In this document: piece by piece, positions 43,338-52,311 of the stretch
Layout of the letters: every line of letters begins with the position of its first letter
Numbering within the stretch: the first letter of the stretch is position 1
Origin: Lachnospira eligens
GTDB lineage: Bacteria; Bacillota; Clostridia; Lachnospirales; Lachnospiraceae
NCBI RefSeq assembly: GCF_009680455.1
Contig: NZ_WKRD01000001.1
Span: 186,001 to 250,000 of the forward strand
Reading direction: 5' to 3'
DNA length: 64,000 bases
Made by a program: the position numbers and the translations under genes
The notes under the pieces: generated by a model
What the model was told of the DNA's origin: nothing
Databases searched by the model: none
The model's input: the letters and a program-made list of their open reading frames with translations, nothing else

Positions 43338-43616
43338 TCATCCCCACACAGTCTCACCATTAATATAATCAGTCATAAAATATACAATCTTGTTCCAAAG
43401 CTCATACTCTACAATATGTCTTGTTTCTTTAATTATCCTGAGACATTTTTTAATTACATCGGATGCATCATCTTCTGCAAGTTCTAACAACTTTTTATAT
43501 GTCTTATACCCCTCATTTTTTTCTTTCTCTGTCCATCTCACTTCTTCGGTATCCTCTATTTTATTAAGAAAAATATACATAAATACCGGCATATCTTTTT
43601 CCTGTCTCCATTCCAT
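43338..43616 (-). CDS. Hypothetical protein (92 aa)
   Basis: A 92-residue acidic, helical protein from MEWRQEKDMPVFMYIFLNK, starting after GGAGG; it contains KNEGYKTYKKLLELAEDDAS and ends NGETVWG. The frame is open further upstream. A separate 24-codon hydrophobic peptide with its own AGAGGTG site begins near 43716 in another frame, so the locus could be the broken remains of one membrane protein. Function unknown. Confidence 0.5.
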   Translation of the reverse strand: MEWRQEKDMPVFMYIFLNKIEDTEEVRWTEKEKNEGYKTYKKLLELAEDDASDVIKKCLRIIKETRHIVEYELWNKIVYFMTDYINGETVWG

Positions 43617-43922
43617 ACATTTATCCTCCATAAAATATGTCATCCTTCCACTGCCATCATAATAAGTATCAATCCAAAAAAAGTAATGCAAAAATACATT
43701 AGCACTACATACATATGATCACCTCTTTGTTAAAAACACTATCATATTCACTTTAAACCAACTTTAAATTGTATTTTAAGTCTCTCTGTGCTACTATTTA
43801 AGCATAAGAGTTAAATCTAACTTTAGGTCAACCCAATAATAGTGAACATTTTGTGAATTTTATTATCACATTTGTAAAAAACTAATATCATGTAAGCAAG
43901 GCTTACGGAAAGCAGGTGTATT

Positions 43923-44360
43923 ATGTACACAATAGGACAGGTTTCAGAAATGTTTAATCTTCCCGTTTCAACATTAAGATATTATGATAAAGAAGGATTA
44001 TTCCCTTTTATGCAGCGTGCCTCTGGAATAAGACAGTTCTCTGACACAGAAATTGCTGCTCTTAAGCTTATTGAATGTCTCAAAAAATCAGGTCTTGAAA
44101 TCCGCGACATCAAGCAGTTTATGGAATGGTGTCAGGAAGGCAGCAGAACTTACGAACTCAGAAAACGGCTTTTTGAGAGACAGAAAGCCGCTGTTGAAAA
44201 AGAGATGAAAAAAATGCAGGAAACTCTTGATATGCTTACTTTCAAGTGCTTCTATTACGAGCAGGCTATCAAGGACGGCAACGAGGACGGAATACATTCA
44301 ATGCTTCCAGACAAGCTCCCCGCCGATATTCAGGCTGCCTACGACAACTCACACAAATAA
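43923..44360 (+). CDS. MerR family transcriptional regulator
   Basis: A 145-residue MerR regulator. The helix-turn-helix is at the N-terminus (MYTIGQVSEMFNLPVSTLRY then YDKEGLFPF), followed by a coiled coil (about 75-115) for dimerisation. The effector region is short and lacks a metal-binding cysteine pattern. Relatives next to aldo/keto reductase, cupin and CMD genes respond to small electrophiles or organic compounds. It is 46 bp upstream of yitT-like gene, which may be its target. Confidence 0.9.
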   Translation: MYTIGQVSEMFNLPVSTLRYYDKEGLFPFMQRASGIRQFSDTEIAALKLIECLKKSGLEIRDIKQFMEWCQEGSRTYELRKRLFERQKAAVEKEMKKMQETLDMLTFKCFYYEQAIKDGNEDGIHSMLPDKLPADIQAAYDNSHK

Positions 44361-44406
44361 TTATTAATTGCTTATTATATTTAACACAAAATATGGAGGC
44401 TAATAT

Positions 44407-45285
44407 ATGTTCAAATCTTTAGAAGTTAAATATCCTAAGTTTTATCAGGTATTCAGATTTATTATAGTTATAATTGCTTCCGTGCTGTACGCATGGAATT
44501 TAAGATGCTTTGCCAAAGTCGCAGACCTACTGCCAGGAGGCTTTTCAGGAGTCTCCCTGTTATTTCAGGCAATCGGACTGCGCTTCTTTCATATCAGCAT
44601 CCCATTTACAATATTCAATGTAGCACTGAACATTTTCCCCGCCTACATTGCATACCGCTACATTGGCAAGAAGTTTACCATCTACTCAATCGTGGTAATT
44701 ATACTTTCCAGTGTGCTTGTTGATGTTCTTCCTCCATACATTTTTACAGAAGACATCCTGCTTATAAGCGTGTTTGGTGGCATTATCAACGGATTTGCAA
44801 TAAGCCTGTGCCTCAATGTCGGCACTACCACAGGTGGAACTGATTTCATAAGCATTTATTTTTCTCATATTAAAGGAATAGACGCATGGAACTATATTCT
44901 TCTTGGTAATGTTGTGATTCTGCTCATCGCAGGCGGACTGTTTGGCTGGTCAATCGCGCTCTACTCAATAATATACCAGTTCTGTAGCACTCAGGTAATC
45001 CAGTTCATGTACAAACGCTACCAGAAGATGACATTATTCATCATTTCTGACAAATCCGAAGAAATCTACCACGCCATAAAAAATACAACCAACCACGACG
45101 CCACGCTTTTCAAGGGAATCGGCTGCTACGAGGAAAAAGAGCGCACGCTCATATACTCAGTAATCAACTCCGAAGCGAAACGTGAGCTTATCACATTGAT
45201 TCGCTCAATTGACAAGCACGCATTTATAAATGTGGTAAAAACCGAAGAGCTTGACGGCAGATTTAACGATATTCCACATGATTAA
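44407..45285 (+). CDS. YitT family membrane protein
   Basis: A 292-residue protein with five to six membrane helices (LPGGFSGVSLLFQAIGLR, VGTTTGGTDFISIYFSHIKG) and a cytosolic DUF2179 domain at the C-terminus (SEEIYHAIKNTTNHDATLFK; ITLIRSIDKHAFINVVKTEE). This is the full YitT layout. Function unknown, probably transport. The start follows GGAGG. Confidence 0.92.
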   Translation: MFKSLEVKYPKFYQVFRFIIVIIASVLYAWNLRCFAKVADLLPGGFSGVSLLFQAIGLRFFHISIPFTIFNVALNIFPAYIAYRYIGKKFTIYSIVVIILSSVLVDVLPPYIFTEDILLISVFGGIINGFAISLCLNVGTTTGGTDFISIYFSHIKGIDAWNYILLGNVVILLIAGGLFGWSIALYSIIYQFCSTQVIQFMYKRYQKMTLFIISDKSEEIYHAIKNTTNHDATLFKGIGCYEEKERTLIYSVINSEAKRELITLIRSIDKHAFINVVKTEELDGRFNDIPHD

Positions 45286-45387
45286 TCAGGACACAGAATA
45301 TTCGCACTCATACCATATTTTAGTCAAATTTCTCCAATAAACTATAGACAATCAATTAACATACACTAAAGAAATGGAGAGATGACT

Positions 45388-47400
45388 ATGATTAAATTAA
45401 ATAAAATCAAAAGGAATTGCATAGCCGCAGTTATTCTTACTATGTGTCTTATGACTGCTGGCTGTGCCAGAAATTCAACTTCAACTACTACTGCATCAGG
45501 CGGTGAGACTACCATCACTTCAGACATTACTAAAGAAGACACAGATGTAACACACGCAGATGATGCTGAGAATTACAGAGTCTCCATTACAGGTGATTTC
45601 ACTGTGACATCTGATACATCAGACGGAGTTACACAGTCAGGTTCTGTATACACAATCACAAAGGCTGGTGAATATACAGTAACAGGACTTTTATCAGAAG
45701 GACAGCTTATCGTTGACGCAGGTGATGAGGACGAGGTCACTATCGTATTGAACGGAACATCTATCACATGCTCAAGTGGTTCACCTATATACGTTAAAAA
45801 TGCTTCCAAAGTCGAGATTAAATCAGAAGAGAATTCATTTAACGAAGTAATTGACAATCGTACCGAAGCTACAGAAGATTCTTCTGATGACGCTGGCAAC
45901 GCAGCAATCTATGCAACATGCGATTTAAAACTCGTCGGCAAAGGAGCCTTAGTTGTAACAGGTAATTACAATAATGGTATCCAGAGCAAGGATGACCTTT
46001 CTATTAAAAATGTGATTGTTAAAGTTACTGCTGTGAACAACGCAGTCAAAGGCAACAATGCCGTTGATATTGAATCTGGAAATATAATTGCAATCTCCGC
46101 TAAAGGCGATGGCATCAAGACTTCTAACAGCAATATTTCTAACAAGGGCAACCAGAAGGGAATCGTTACAATCACTGGCGGTAACATTGATGTATATGCA
46201 GCCTGTGATGGTATAGACGCAGCCTACGTGGTAGATATATCAGGTGACGGTAACTTAAACATCTATACAGATACTTACTCTGAATATAGTGAAGAAGTTA
46301 CTTCTTCAGGCAGTTCTTCAGGTACATCTACCAGTCGTAACAGTTCTGCTAACAAGACTGCTTCTGCCAATACTGTTTCTTATGTGGCAGCTTCTGACAC
46401 TATCGCCAACGCACCTGGCGGCTCTGGTGGTGGCAACATGGGTGGCATGGATGGTCAGAACGGTGGTAATGCTCCTGATATGAACGGCGGTTCCGGTGGT
46501 AATAAGGCCGGCGGCAACCGTCCAGGAATGCCTGGTGACTTTAATAAATCCGGTAATTCTTCTGGACAGTCCTACTCAACTAAGGGTATTAAAGCTGAAA
46601 GCGAAATAAATATTTCAGGCTTTACAATTAACATAAGTTCAACAGATGATGGTATCCATGCCAACTCTGACTCAGGTGTACTTGAAACCGGTGAAGACGG
46701 CAAAGGAACTATTGTTATCAATGGTGGTTCAATTACAATTTCTTCAGGTGATGACGGCATACACGCTGACAAACAGCTTGATGTCAATGACGGTTACATT
46801 AATGTAGTAACTTCATACGAAGGACTTGAAGCCATAACTATCAACTTAAATGGTGGCAAAATATATGTATATGCTACTGATGATGGCATTAATGCCTGCA
46901 CAGGTGATGGAAAGACTTCTCCAATTGTCAATGTAACAGGCGGATATATAGATGTCACAACTGCGTCTGGTGATACTGATGGTATTGATTCTAATGGAAA
47001 TTACGTACAGACCGGTGGATTTGTATTAGTTAAAAGCGGCAGTTCATCTGGAAATGTATCAGGATCAATTGATGTAGATGGTACCGTAACGATAACTGGT
47101 GGAACATGCGTTGCCCTCGGTGGTGTATGCGAAACACCTGTAAACTCTGTTAATGCTTATGTATTAAGTTCAGTATCCTTCAGTTCTGGAAGATATTCAC
47201 TTAAAAATTCTTCTGACGACGAAGTAATAAGCTTCACTGTTGATGGTTCATTTATCAACGGCTGGATATGCTCTGACACTCTTGTAACCGGCACAAGCTA
47301 CACACTCTACCGGGGTTCAGACTCTATTGCAGACTGGACTCAGGAATCTGGAACAATGGGAGCTTCTGGCACTGGCGGCTTTGGCGGTGGCAGACGATAA
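45388..47400 (+). CDS. DUF4353 carbohydrate-binding-domain lipoprotein
   Basis: A 670-residue surface lipoprotein. The signal peptide ends in the lipobox LMTAGC, so it is anchored after Cys near residue 25. The rest is a repetitive beta-solenoid-like domain with recurring GNIDVYAACDGIDA, TDDGIHANSDSG, SGDDGIHADKQ and TDDGINACTGDG motifs (a DDGI repeat). A low-complexity Ser then Gly/Asn/Met-rich insertion (about residues 300-395) splits the domain and the protein ends in GGFGGGRR. The internal ATG at 45388 is preferred over the one at 45382. It may be calcium- or sugar-binding; the ligand is unknown. Confidence 0.85.
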   Translation: MIKLNKIKRNCIAAVILTMCLMTAGCARNSTSTTTASGGETTITSDITKEDTDVTHADDAENYRVSITGDFTVTSDTSDGVTQSGSVYTITKAGEYTVTGLLSEGQLIVDAGDEDEVTIVLNGTSITCSSGSPIYVKNASKVEIKSEENSFNEVIDNRTEATEDSSDDAGNAAIYATCDLKLVGKGALVVTGNYNNGIQSKDDLSIKNVIVKVTAVNNAVKGNNAVDIESGNIIAISAKGDGIKTSNSNISNKGNQKGIVTITGGNIDVYAACDGIDAAYVVDISGDGNLNIYTDTYSEYSEEVTSSGSSSGTSTSRNSSANKTASANTVSYVAASDTIANAPGGSGGGNMGGMDGQNGGNAPDMNGGSGGNKAGGNRPGMPGDFNKSGNSSGQSYSTKGIKAESEINISGFTINISSTDDGIHANSDSGVLETGEDGKGTIVINGGSITISSGDDGIHADKQLDVNDGYINVVTSYEGLEAITINLNGGKIYVYATDDGINACTGDGKTSPIVNVTGGYIDVTTASGDTDGIDSNGNYVQTGGFVLVKSGSSSGNVSGSIDVDGTVTITGGTCVALGGVCETPVNSVNAYVLSSVSFSSGRYSLKNSSDDEVISFTVDGSFINGWICSDTLVTGTSYTLYRGSDSIADWTQESGTMGASGTGGFGGGRR

Positions 47401-47450
47401 GATACTTCACATTTACTCTCCTTATTTTCTTAAAACAGTCACTGGATTTT

Positions 47451-47488
47451 GATATGCCCCCTGTCTACTTGACAGGGGGCATATCATT
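47451..47488 (+). terminator. Terminator of the DUF4353 gene
   Basis: GATATGCCCCCTGTC and GACAGGGGGCATATC, a perfect 15-bp stem with a 5-nt loop, followed by a T-run. Confidence 0.9.
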
Positions 47489-47547
47489 TTTCTGGTGGCT
47501 GTTTTCATATATCTCCCTATATCCCGCATAGCATAAATTCCTAATAA

Positions 47548-47830
47548 ACCTACCAAATCATTATCCACCATTACTTTAGTATGTCAATTAAACATCTTAT
47601 TTTATTAAATTGTCTTTCAAAACCCACTAACTATATACATAATCATAATTTAGTAGGCATTTTCACGGAAGATTTCATCTTTAAGAGCCTCTAATTCAGA
47701 AAAATCCAGGAAAAAGACCTACTCAAAAAGCTATTCACAGCTGTTTCGTAGGTTTGCTCCCTCCGCATCAGGTTATAATTCTCTCAAGCAAACCTACTCA
47801 ATGACATATTATAGGCATAATAGTAGGTAT
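47548..47830. repeat. Cluster B of short CCTACTAA / TTAGTAGG units
   Basis: Four units, more diverged than cluster A, each opening with CCTACC/CCCACT/CCTACT and closing with TTAGTAGG, CGTAGG or TAGTAGG. Spacing between units is about 60-90 bp. No gene is present between 47401 and 47989. Confidence 0.65.
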
Positions 47831-47926
47831 ATCCATATTATTCATATATACTCATATATATTAACTCATTTTCTCCTTGCTAATCCCTCCCCAATATGCT
47901 ACAATTCATTTATGTTTACTTTATCA

Positions 47927-47968
47927 GTTTAAAGCGTTACACTTTAAACCCATGAAGTAAACTATAAT
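47927..47968 (+). promoter_or_regulatory. Operator-like palindrome and promoter of the SSS symporter gene
   Basis: GTTTAAAG (47927-47934) and CTTTAAAC (47942-47949) are perfect 8-bp arms over a 7-bp centre, ending 13 bp before a TATAAT at 47963-47968. The palindrome overlaps the -35 region, which suggests repression. Confidence 0.55.
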
Positions 47969-47989
47969 ACATTTAATATGGGGGTTTTT

Positions 47990-49525
47990 ATGTTAAAACT
48001 AGTTATTCTTATTATCTACTTTGCGGTGCTGATAGGCATTGGCTTATACTGCCGCAAGCATGCAACTGATGTTAATGGTTTCGTTCTCGGTGGAAGAAGC
48101 GTTGGTCCGTGGCTCACCGCATTTGCATATGGAACATCTTATTTCTCGGCTGTTGTATTCGTTGGATACGCAGGCCAGTTTGGCTGGAAATACGGCATTG
48201 CCGCAACCTGGGCTGGTATCGGCAACGCAATTATAGGTTCACTTCTTGCATGGGTTGTACTTGGCAGAAGAACAAGAATTATGAGTCAGCACCTTGATTC
48301 AGCAACCATGCCACAGTATTTTGGAAAAAGATTCGGCAGCAATCCATTAAAAATCGGTGCTTCCGTTATCATATTCATTTTTCTGATTCCATACACAGCT
48401 TCACTTTACAATGGACTTTCAAGACTTTTCGGTATGGCTTTCAACATTGATTACAGCGTCTGTATCATAATCATGGCAACACTTACTGCCATCTATGTAA
48501 TTGCCGGCGGTTACATGGCTACTGCAATCAATGATTTCATTCAGGGAATTATCATGTTATTCGGTATCGTTGCAGTTATTGCTGCCGTAATCCACTCTAA
48601 GGGTGGCTTCATGTCTGCACTGCAGGGTCTTGCAAATGTGTCTGACCCGGCAGTAAGCGATACTCCCGGTATATTTGCTTCATTTTTCGGACCTGACCCA
48701 TTCAACCTTTTATGCGTTGTAATCCTTACATCACTTGGAACATGGGGACTTCCTCAGATGGTTCAGAAATTCTATGCAATTGATAATGAAGCTTCTATAC
48801 AGAAGGGTACTGTAATATCAACAATATTTGCACTTATAGTTTCAGGCGGATGCTATTTTCTCGGAGGTTTCGGAAGATTATTCTCTGACCAGATAGATGT
48901 CAAGGCTAACGGCTTCGACTCAATAATTCCAACAATGCTTTCTAATTTAAGTCCTGCGCTTATTGCATTAGTTGTAATTCTCGTATTGTCAGCTTCAATG
49001 TCTACACTTTCATCACTTGTAATAGCTTCAAGCTCAACACTTACTATTGACTTCTTAAAAGATAACTTTATCAAGAACATGAGTGAAAAGAAACAGGTAT
49101 TATACATAAGAATTCTTGTTGTTGTATTCATTGCGATATCTGCAATACTTGCACTTATCCAGTACAAGAGTTCAGTAACATTTATTGCACAGCTTATGGG
49201 AATATCTTGGGGTGCACTTGCAGGTTCATTCCTTGCACCATTTATGTTCTCGCTTTACTCTAAGAAGGTTTCCAAAGCATCATGCTGGGCATGCTTTTTA
49301 TTCAGCTCAATACTTATGCTTGCCAACATCTTCTTCAGAGCAGGCTTCCCAACATGGCTCCAGTCACCTATCAACTGCGGTGCATTTGCAATGTTTGCCG
49401 GAATGATTATCGTTCCTGTAGTCAGCCTGTTTACACCGAAGCCAAATAAAGAGCTTGTTGACAGCGCATTTGCATGCTACGAAAAAGAAATAGAAGTGCC
49501 TCAGAAAACAGCACTTGGAAAGTAA
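47990..49525 (+). CDS. Sodium:solute symporter (SSS family)
   Basis: A 511-residue permease with about 13 membrane helices. Seen: FVLGGRSVGPWLTAFAYGTSYFSA, YVIAGGYMATAINDFIQG and STLSSLVIASSS, the family's sodium-site segments. The ATG at 47990 follows GGGGG; an in-frame ATG four codons earlier has none. Substrate not predictable; relatives carry proline, pantothenate, sugars or monocarboxylates. The C-terminal PKPNKELVDSAFACY tail is cytosolic. Confidence 0.93.
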   Translation: MLKLVILIIYFAVLIGIGLYCRKHATDVNGFVLGGRSVGPWLTAFAYGTSYFSAVVFVGYAGQFGWKYGIAATWAGIGNAIIGSLLAWVVLGRRTRIMSQHLDSATMPQYFGKRFGSNPLKIGASVIIFIFLIPYTASLYNGLSRLFGMAFNIDYSVCIIIMATLTAIYVIAGGYMATAINDFIQGIIMLFGIVAVIAAVIHSKGGFMSALQGLANVSDPAVSDTPGIFASFFGPDPFNLLCVVILTSLGTWGLPQMVQKFYAIDNEASIQKGTVISTIFALIVSGGCYFLGGFGRLFSDQIDVKANGFDSIIPTMLSNLSPALIALVVILVLSASMSTLSSLVIASSSTLTIDFLKDNFIKNMSEKKQVLYIRILVVVFIAISAILALIQYKSSVTFIAQLMGISWGALAGSFLAPFMFSLYSKKVSKASCWACFLFSSILMLANIFFRAGFPTWLQSPINCGAFAMFAGMIIVPVVSLFTPKPNKELVDSAFACYEKEIEVPQKTALGK

Positions 49526-49564
49526 TTCGCAACATATCTAATATTTATATACCCTTTACAACAA

Positions 49565-49611
49565 AACCTCCTTGTGCTATAACAACCAAAGTTATAAAAC
49601 ACAAGGAGGTT
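49565..49611 (+). promoter_or_regulatory. Hairpin that buries the DUF1275 ribosome site
   Basis: AACCTCCTTGTG (49565-49576) pairs perfectly with CACAAGGAGGTT (49600-49611), and TATAAC with GTTATA inside it. The right arm contains the Shine-Dalgarno sequence of the next gene. It could serve as a terminator for the symporter gene or as translational control. Confidence 0.65.
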
Positions 49612-49615
49612 ATTT

Positions 49616-50314
49616 ATGGCATCAAAGCTTCACAATGCCCTCGCTAAGAAGCTTCCGGATATACAGATGTCCGAAGCCTTCATAAACTGCGTATTCCTTG
49701 CCATGTCCGGTGGACTTCAGGATGCATATACATATTTTACAAGAAATGAAGTATTCTCCAACGCACAGACCGGTAATGTGGTTCTTATGAGTACACATTT
49801 TATGATGGGTGAATGGTATCAGGGATTAAAATATCTTCTGCCATTCTTAGCATTTGGTCTTGGCGTATTCGTAACAGAGCGGATTCAGGGCAAATACAAA
49901 AATGCTACCAGACTTCACTGGCGGCAGGCAATATTACTTATTGAAATTATTATCTTAATTGCAGTTGGCTTCATGCCCCACTCAATGGACATGTTTGCAA
50001 CAATAATCGTATCGTTCTCATGTGCTATGCAGGTACAGGCATTTAGAAAAGTCAATGGCTATTCCTATGCAAGCACCATGTGCATCGGTAACTTAAGAAG
50101 CGGTACAGACGCACTTTCAGTATTTGTGCGTACTGGCAATAAAACATCTCTTAAGAAAGCCGGATATTATTTTGGCATAATATTATTCTTTGCAATCGGC
50201 GCAGGTATCGGTGGAAACCTTTCAATGCTGTTCGGAATCCACACAATATGGATTTCAAGTGCACTGCTTTCAATCAGCGTACTTCTTATGTTTGCGGAGA
50301 AATTAAAAATATAA
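49616..50314 (+). CDS. YoaK/DUF1275 family membrane protein
   Basis: A 232-residue protein with about six membrane helices: FLAMSGGLQDAYTYFTRNEV, FSNAQTGNVVLMS and TMCIGNLRSGTDAL are hallmark DUF1275 segments. Function unknown, thought to be transport. Its ribosome site lies inside a 12-bp hairpin. Confidence 0.92.
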   Translation: MASKLHNALAKKLPDIQMSEAFINCVFLAMSGGLQDAYTYFTRNEVFSNAQTGNVVLMSTHFMMGEWYQGLKYLLPFLAFGLGVFVTERIQGKYKNATRLHWRQAILLIEIIILIAVGFMPHSMDMFATIIVSFSCAMQVQAFRKVNGYSYASTMCIGNLRSGTDALSVFVRTGNKTSLKKAGYYFGIILFFAIGAGIGGNLSMLFGIHTIWISSALLSISVLLMFAEKLKI

Positions 50315-50408
50315 TGTAAATGATTCCTTGTCATAGTCATAACACATTCTAACATAAAACCCCAATCCGTGGCATAGATTGTATAAATGAAACTTCCGGA
50401 GTCCCGAC

Positions 50409-50666
50409 ATGCGAGACTATATAGAAGAACGTGCCACCCAGCTGGCATATTACATAATTGAGCATAAAGCCACTGTAAGACAGACAGCCAAAGTATTTAA
50501 TGTAAGCAAAAGCACTGCACATAAAGATGTAACTACACGACTTATGGAAATCAATCCTGAACTAGCCAGAGAAGCCAGAAAGGTTCTTGATGTCAATAAA
50601 CAAGAAAGACACATCCGCGGAGGTATGGCTACTAAAGAAAAATACCTCCACGCATGTGCCAGATAG
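50409..50666 (+). CDS. spoIIID: Sporulation transcription factor SpoIIID
   Basis: An 85-residue DNA-binding protein that shapes mother-cell gene expression. Seen: MRDYIEERATQLAYYIIEH, ATVRQTAKVFNVSKSTAHKD (helix-turn-helix) and the basic tail NKQERHIRGGMATKEKY. Length and sequence match SpoIIID closely, and it shows that the host is an endospore former. The convergent HD-GYP gene ends four bases away. Confidence 0.96.
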   Translation: MRDYIEERATQLAYYIIEHKATVRQTAKVFNVSKSTAHKDVTTRLMEINPELAREARKVLDVNKQERHIRGGMATKEKYLHACAR

Positions 50667-50669
50667 TTT

Positions 50670-51773
50670 TTATAAAATTGCAGAAACTGTGAGTCCTCGT
50701 GTCTTGGATAGGTCTATAAACTCATCTTCACACTGGACAATTGGCAGACTGAGTGCATTCTCATTAATAAGAACAACCTTTCCAATTCTTCCATCTGAAA
50801 GTCTCACATCGTTATTAATATACGATGATGCCACATTCTTTAAGAAAGGAAGAATATATTCAGGTTCAAACTTTGTAAATGCATCTTTATACATTGTATC
50901 TATTACTTCAAAAGGACATAATGCTCCTCTATATACTCTTGCTGAAGTCATTGCATCATACACATCAGCAATTGCTATAATCTTGGCTACTGCTGGAATA
51001 TGATCCGACTTTAAGCCAAATGGATACCCTGTTCCATCACATTTTTCATGATGGAGCAGGCATGCCTCTTTAATTCGTATATCAATGTTCTGATTCTTAA
51101 CTTTCTCATATCCAAAGTTAACATGCTGCTTCATTATATTGTATTCAGCAACTGTCAGCTTACCAGGTTTTGTAAGAATTTCGTTAGGAATCATAATCTT
51201 ACCTATGTCATGAAGAAGTCCGCTTATTGTCAGTATTCTTATATCTTTCTCACTAAACTTAAGCCATTGCCCAAGAATTGAAGCTATCAAAGCAACATTT
51301 ACACTATGAACATATGTAAGGTCATCAAACTGCCTCATACTATGCAACATATCAAAAAGCTGTAAACTATTTCTGTTCGCAGTAAGAATCTCATTAGTTC
51401 CTTCTATCAGCTTATCGATATCAATGGGACTGTTATTCATAACAACATCGTTAAGTCCTCCTTTGATATCCAGAATATTCTCATCATAAGTCTTTTTAAA
51501 ATGCTTAAACCTTATGCTTGCTCTTATCTTATCAAAATACTTAACGTTCTCTTTATTAGCAGTTTTTCCCAGAACCTTTTCCAGATCCTGCAGTTCATTA
51601 TTGGTGTCGTATACCTTTACTTCCAGTATATGATGCCCTGAAATATTTGCTATTATATCATAATTAAGTATGGTATCTTTCTTTGCTAATATATTACCAT
51701 CTGGCGTATGTACATCATCTGCGAGTTTATCGCCTTCCTGTGCGTCAAATATGAATATCGTCTTATCTGTCAT
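50670..51773 (-). CDS. HD-GYP domain cyclic-di-GMP phosphodiesterase
   Basis: A 367-residue protein. The HD-GYP domain (about 140-300) has GLLHDIGK (HD), HHEKCDGTGYPFG (HHE and GYP) and IIAIADVYDAMTSARVYR. The N-terminal 130 residues and the short C-terminal domain (GRIGKVVLINENAL) are not a receiver domain. It hydrolyses cyclic di-GMP, affecting motility or adhesion. Confidence 0.93.
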   Translation of the reverse strand: MTDKTIFIFDAQEGDKLADDVHTPDGNILAKKDTILNYDIIANISGHHILEVKVYDTNNELQDLEKVLGKTANKENVKYFDKIRASIRFKHFKKTYDENILDIKGGLNDVVMNNSPIDIDKLIEGTNEILTANRNSLQLFDMLHSMRQFDDLTYVHSVNVALIASILGQWLKFSEKDIRILTISGLLHDIGKIMIPNEILTKPGKLTVAEYNIMKQHVNFGYEKVKNQNIDIRIKEACLLHHEKCDGTGYPFGLKSDHIPAVAKIIAIADVYDAMTSARVYRGALCPFEVIDTMYKDAFTKFEPEYILPFLKNVASSYINNDVRLSDGRIGKVVLINENALSLPIVQCEDEFIDLSKTRGLTVSAIL

Positions 51774-51921
51774 TACTCATTCCCCCAGTTTTCACGATAC
51801 ATTTGTCTGTAAAAATGTATTTTTATTATAAAATTCTATATAGAAATTGTCAATTTACTCTTGACGAATGTTTAAATATTGTGTAGTATCTTATGCGGTA
51901 ATATTAATTGAATATTTTATA

Positions 51922-52068
51922 TCCCTTATTAAGAGCGGTGGAGATACATAGGATCTATGAAGCCCGGCAACCCCTTTTGAGGAAGGTGCCAACCTGAGCG
52001 ATATTAGTCGAACAATAAGAGGATTTCGATACAGTCTATCGGGTCCCTTGTCGGGGACCTTTTTTTGT
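51922..52068 (+). promoter_or_regulatory. SAM-I (S-box) riboswitch of metK
   Basis: The aptamer spans about 51924-52020: P1 arms CTTATT/AATAAG, the core AGAGCGGTGGAG, GAAGCCCGGCAACC, AAGGTGCCAACCTG and GAGCGATA. The terminator GGTCCC-TTGTC-GGGGACC plus T7 (52042-52068) is the expression platform, with an antiterminator possible between. High SAM shuts off the gene below. Confidence 0.95.
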
Positions 52069-52074
52069 GCGAGT

Positions 52075-52262
52075 AGCGATGAGAATTCTAACGTATATGA
52101 CACAATCATGCTTGCATGAATTGGGACATATGCGTTTGAATTCGAGGAGCACCGCGACAATGCCAGAATGTAGTTCTGGCATCTGAGCTGCGAGCGCGAG
52201 CAGCGGTAATATTGCAGTTCTGGCATTTTGCTACAAGCACAAGTAACGATAAGAATAGACAC
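52075..52262. repeat. Nested inverted repeats between riboswitch and metK
   Basis: GAATTCTAACG and CG-TTGAATTC type arms (about 52083-52145) form one imperfect palindrome; ATGCCAGAA/TTCTGGCAT segments at 52158-52230 form overlapping others. No gene is encoded in this 240-bp leader. It may be a decayed member of the long-palindrome family. Confidence 0.5.
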
Positions 52263-52311
52263 GATAAGGTATGGGATAGACATATTCACGATAAAATCAA
52301 AAGGAGATAAC

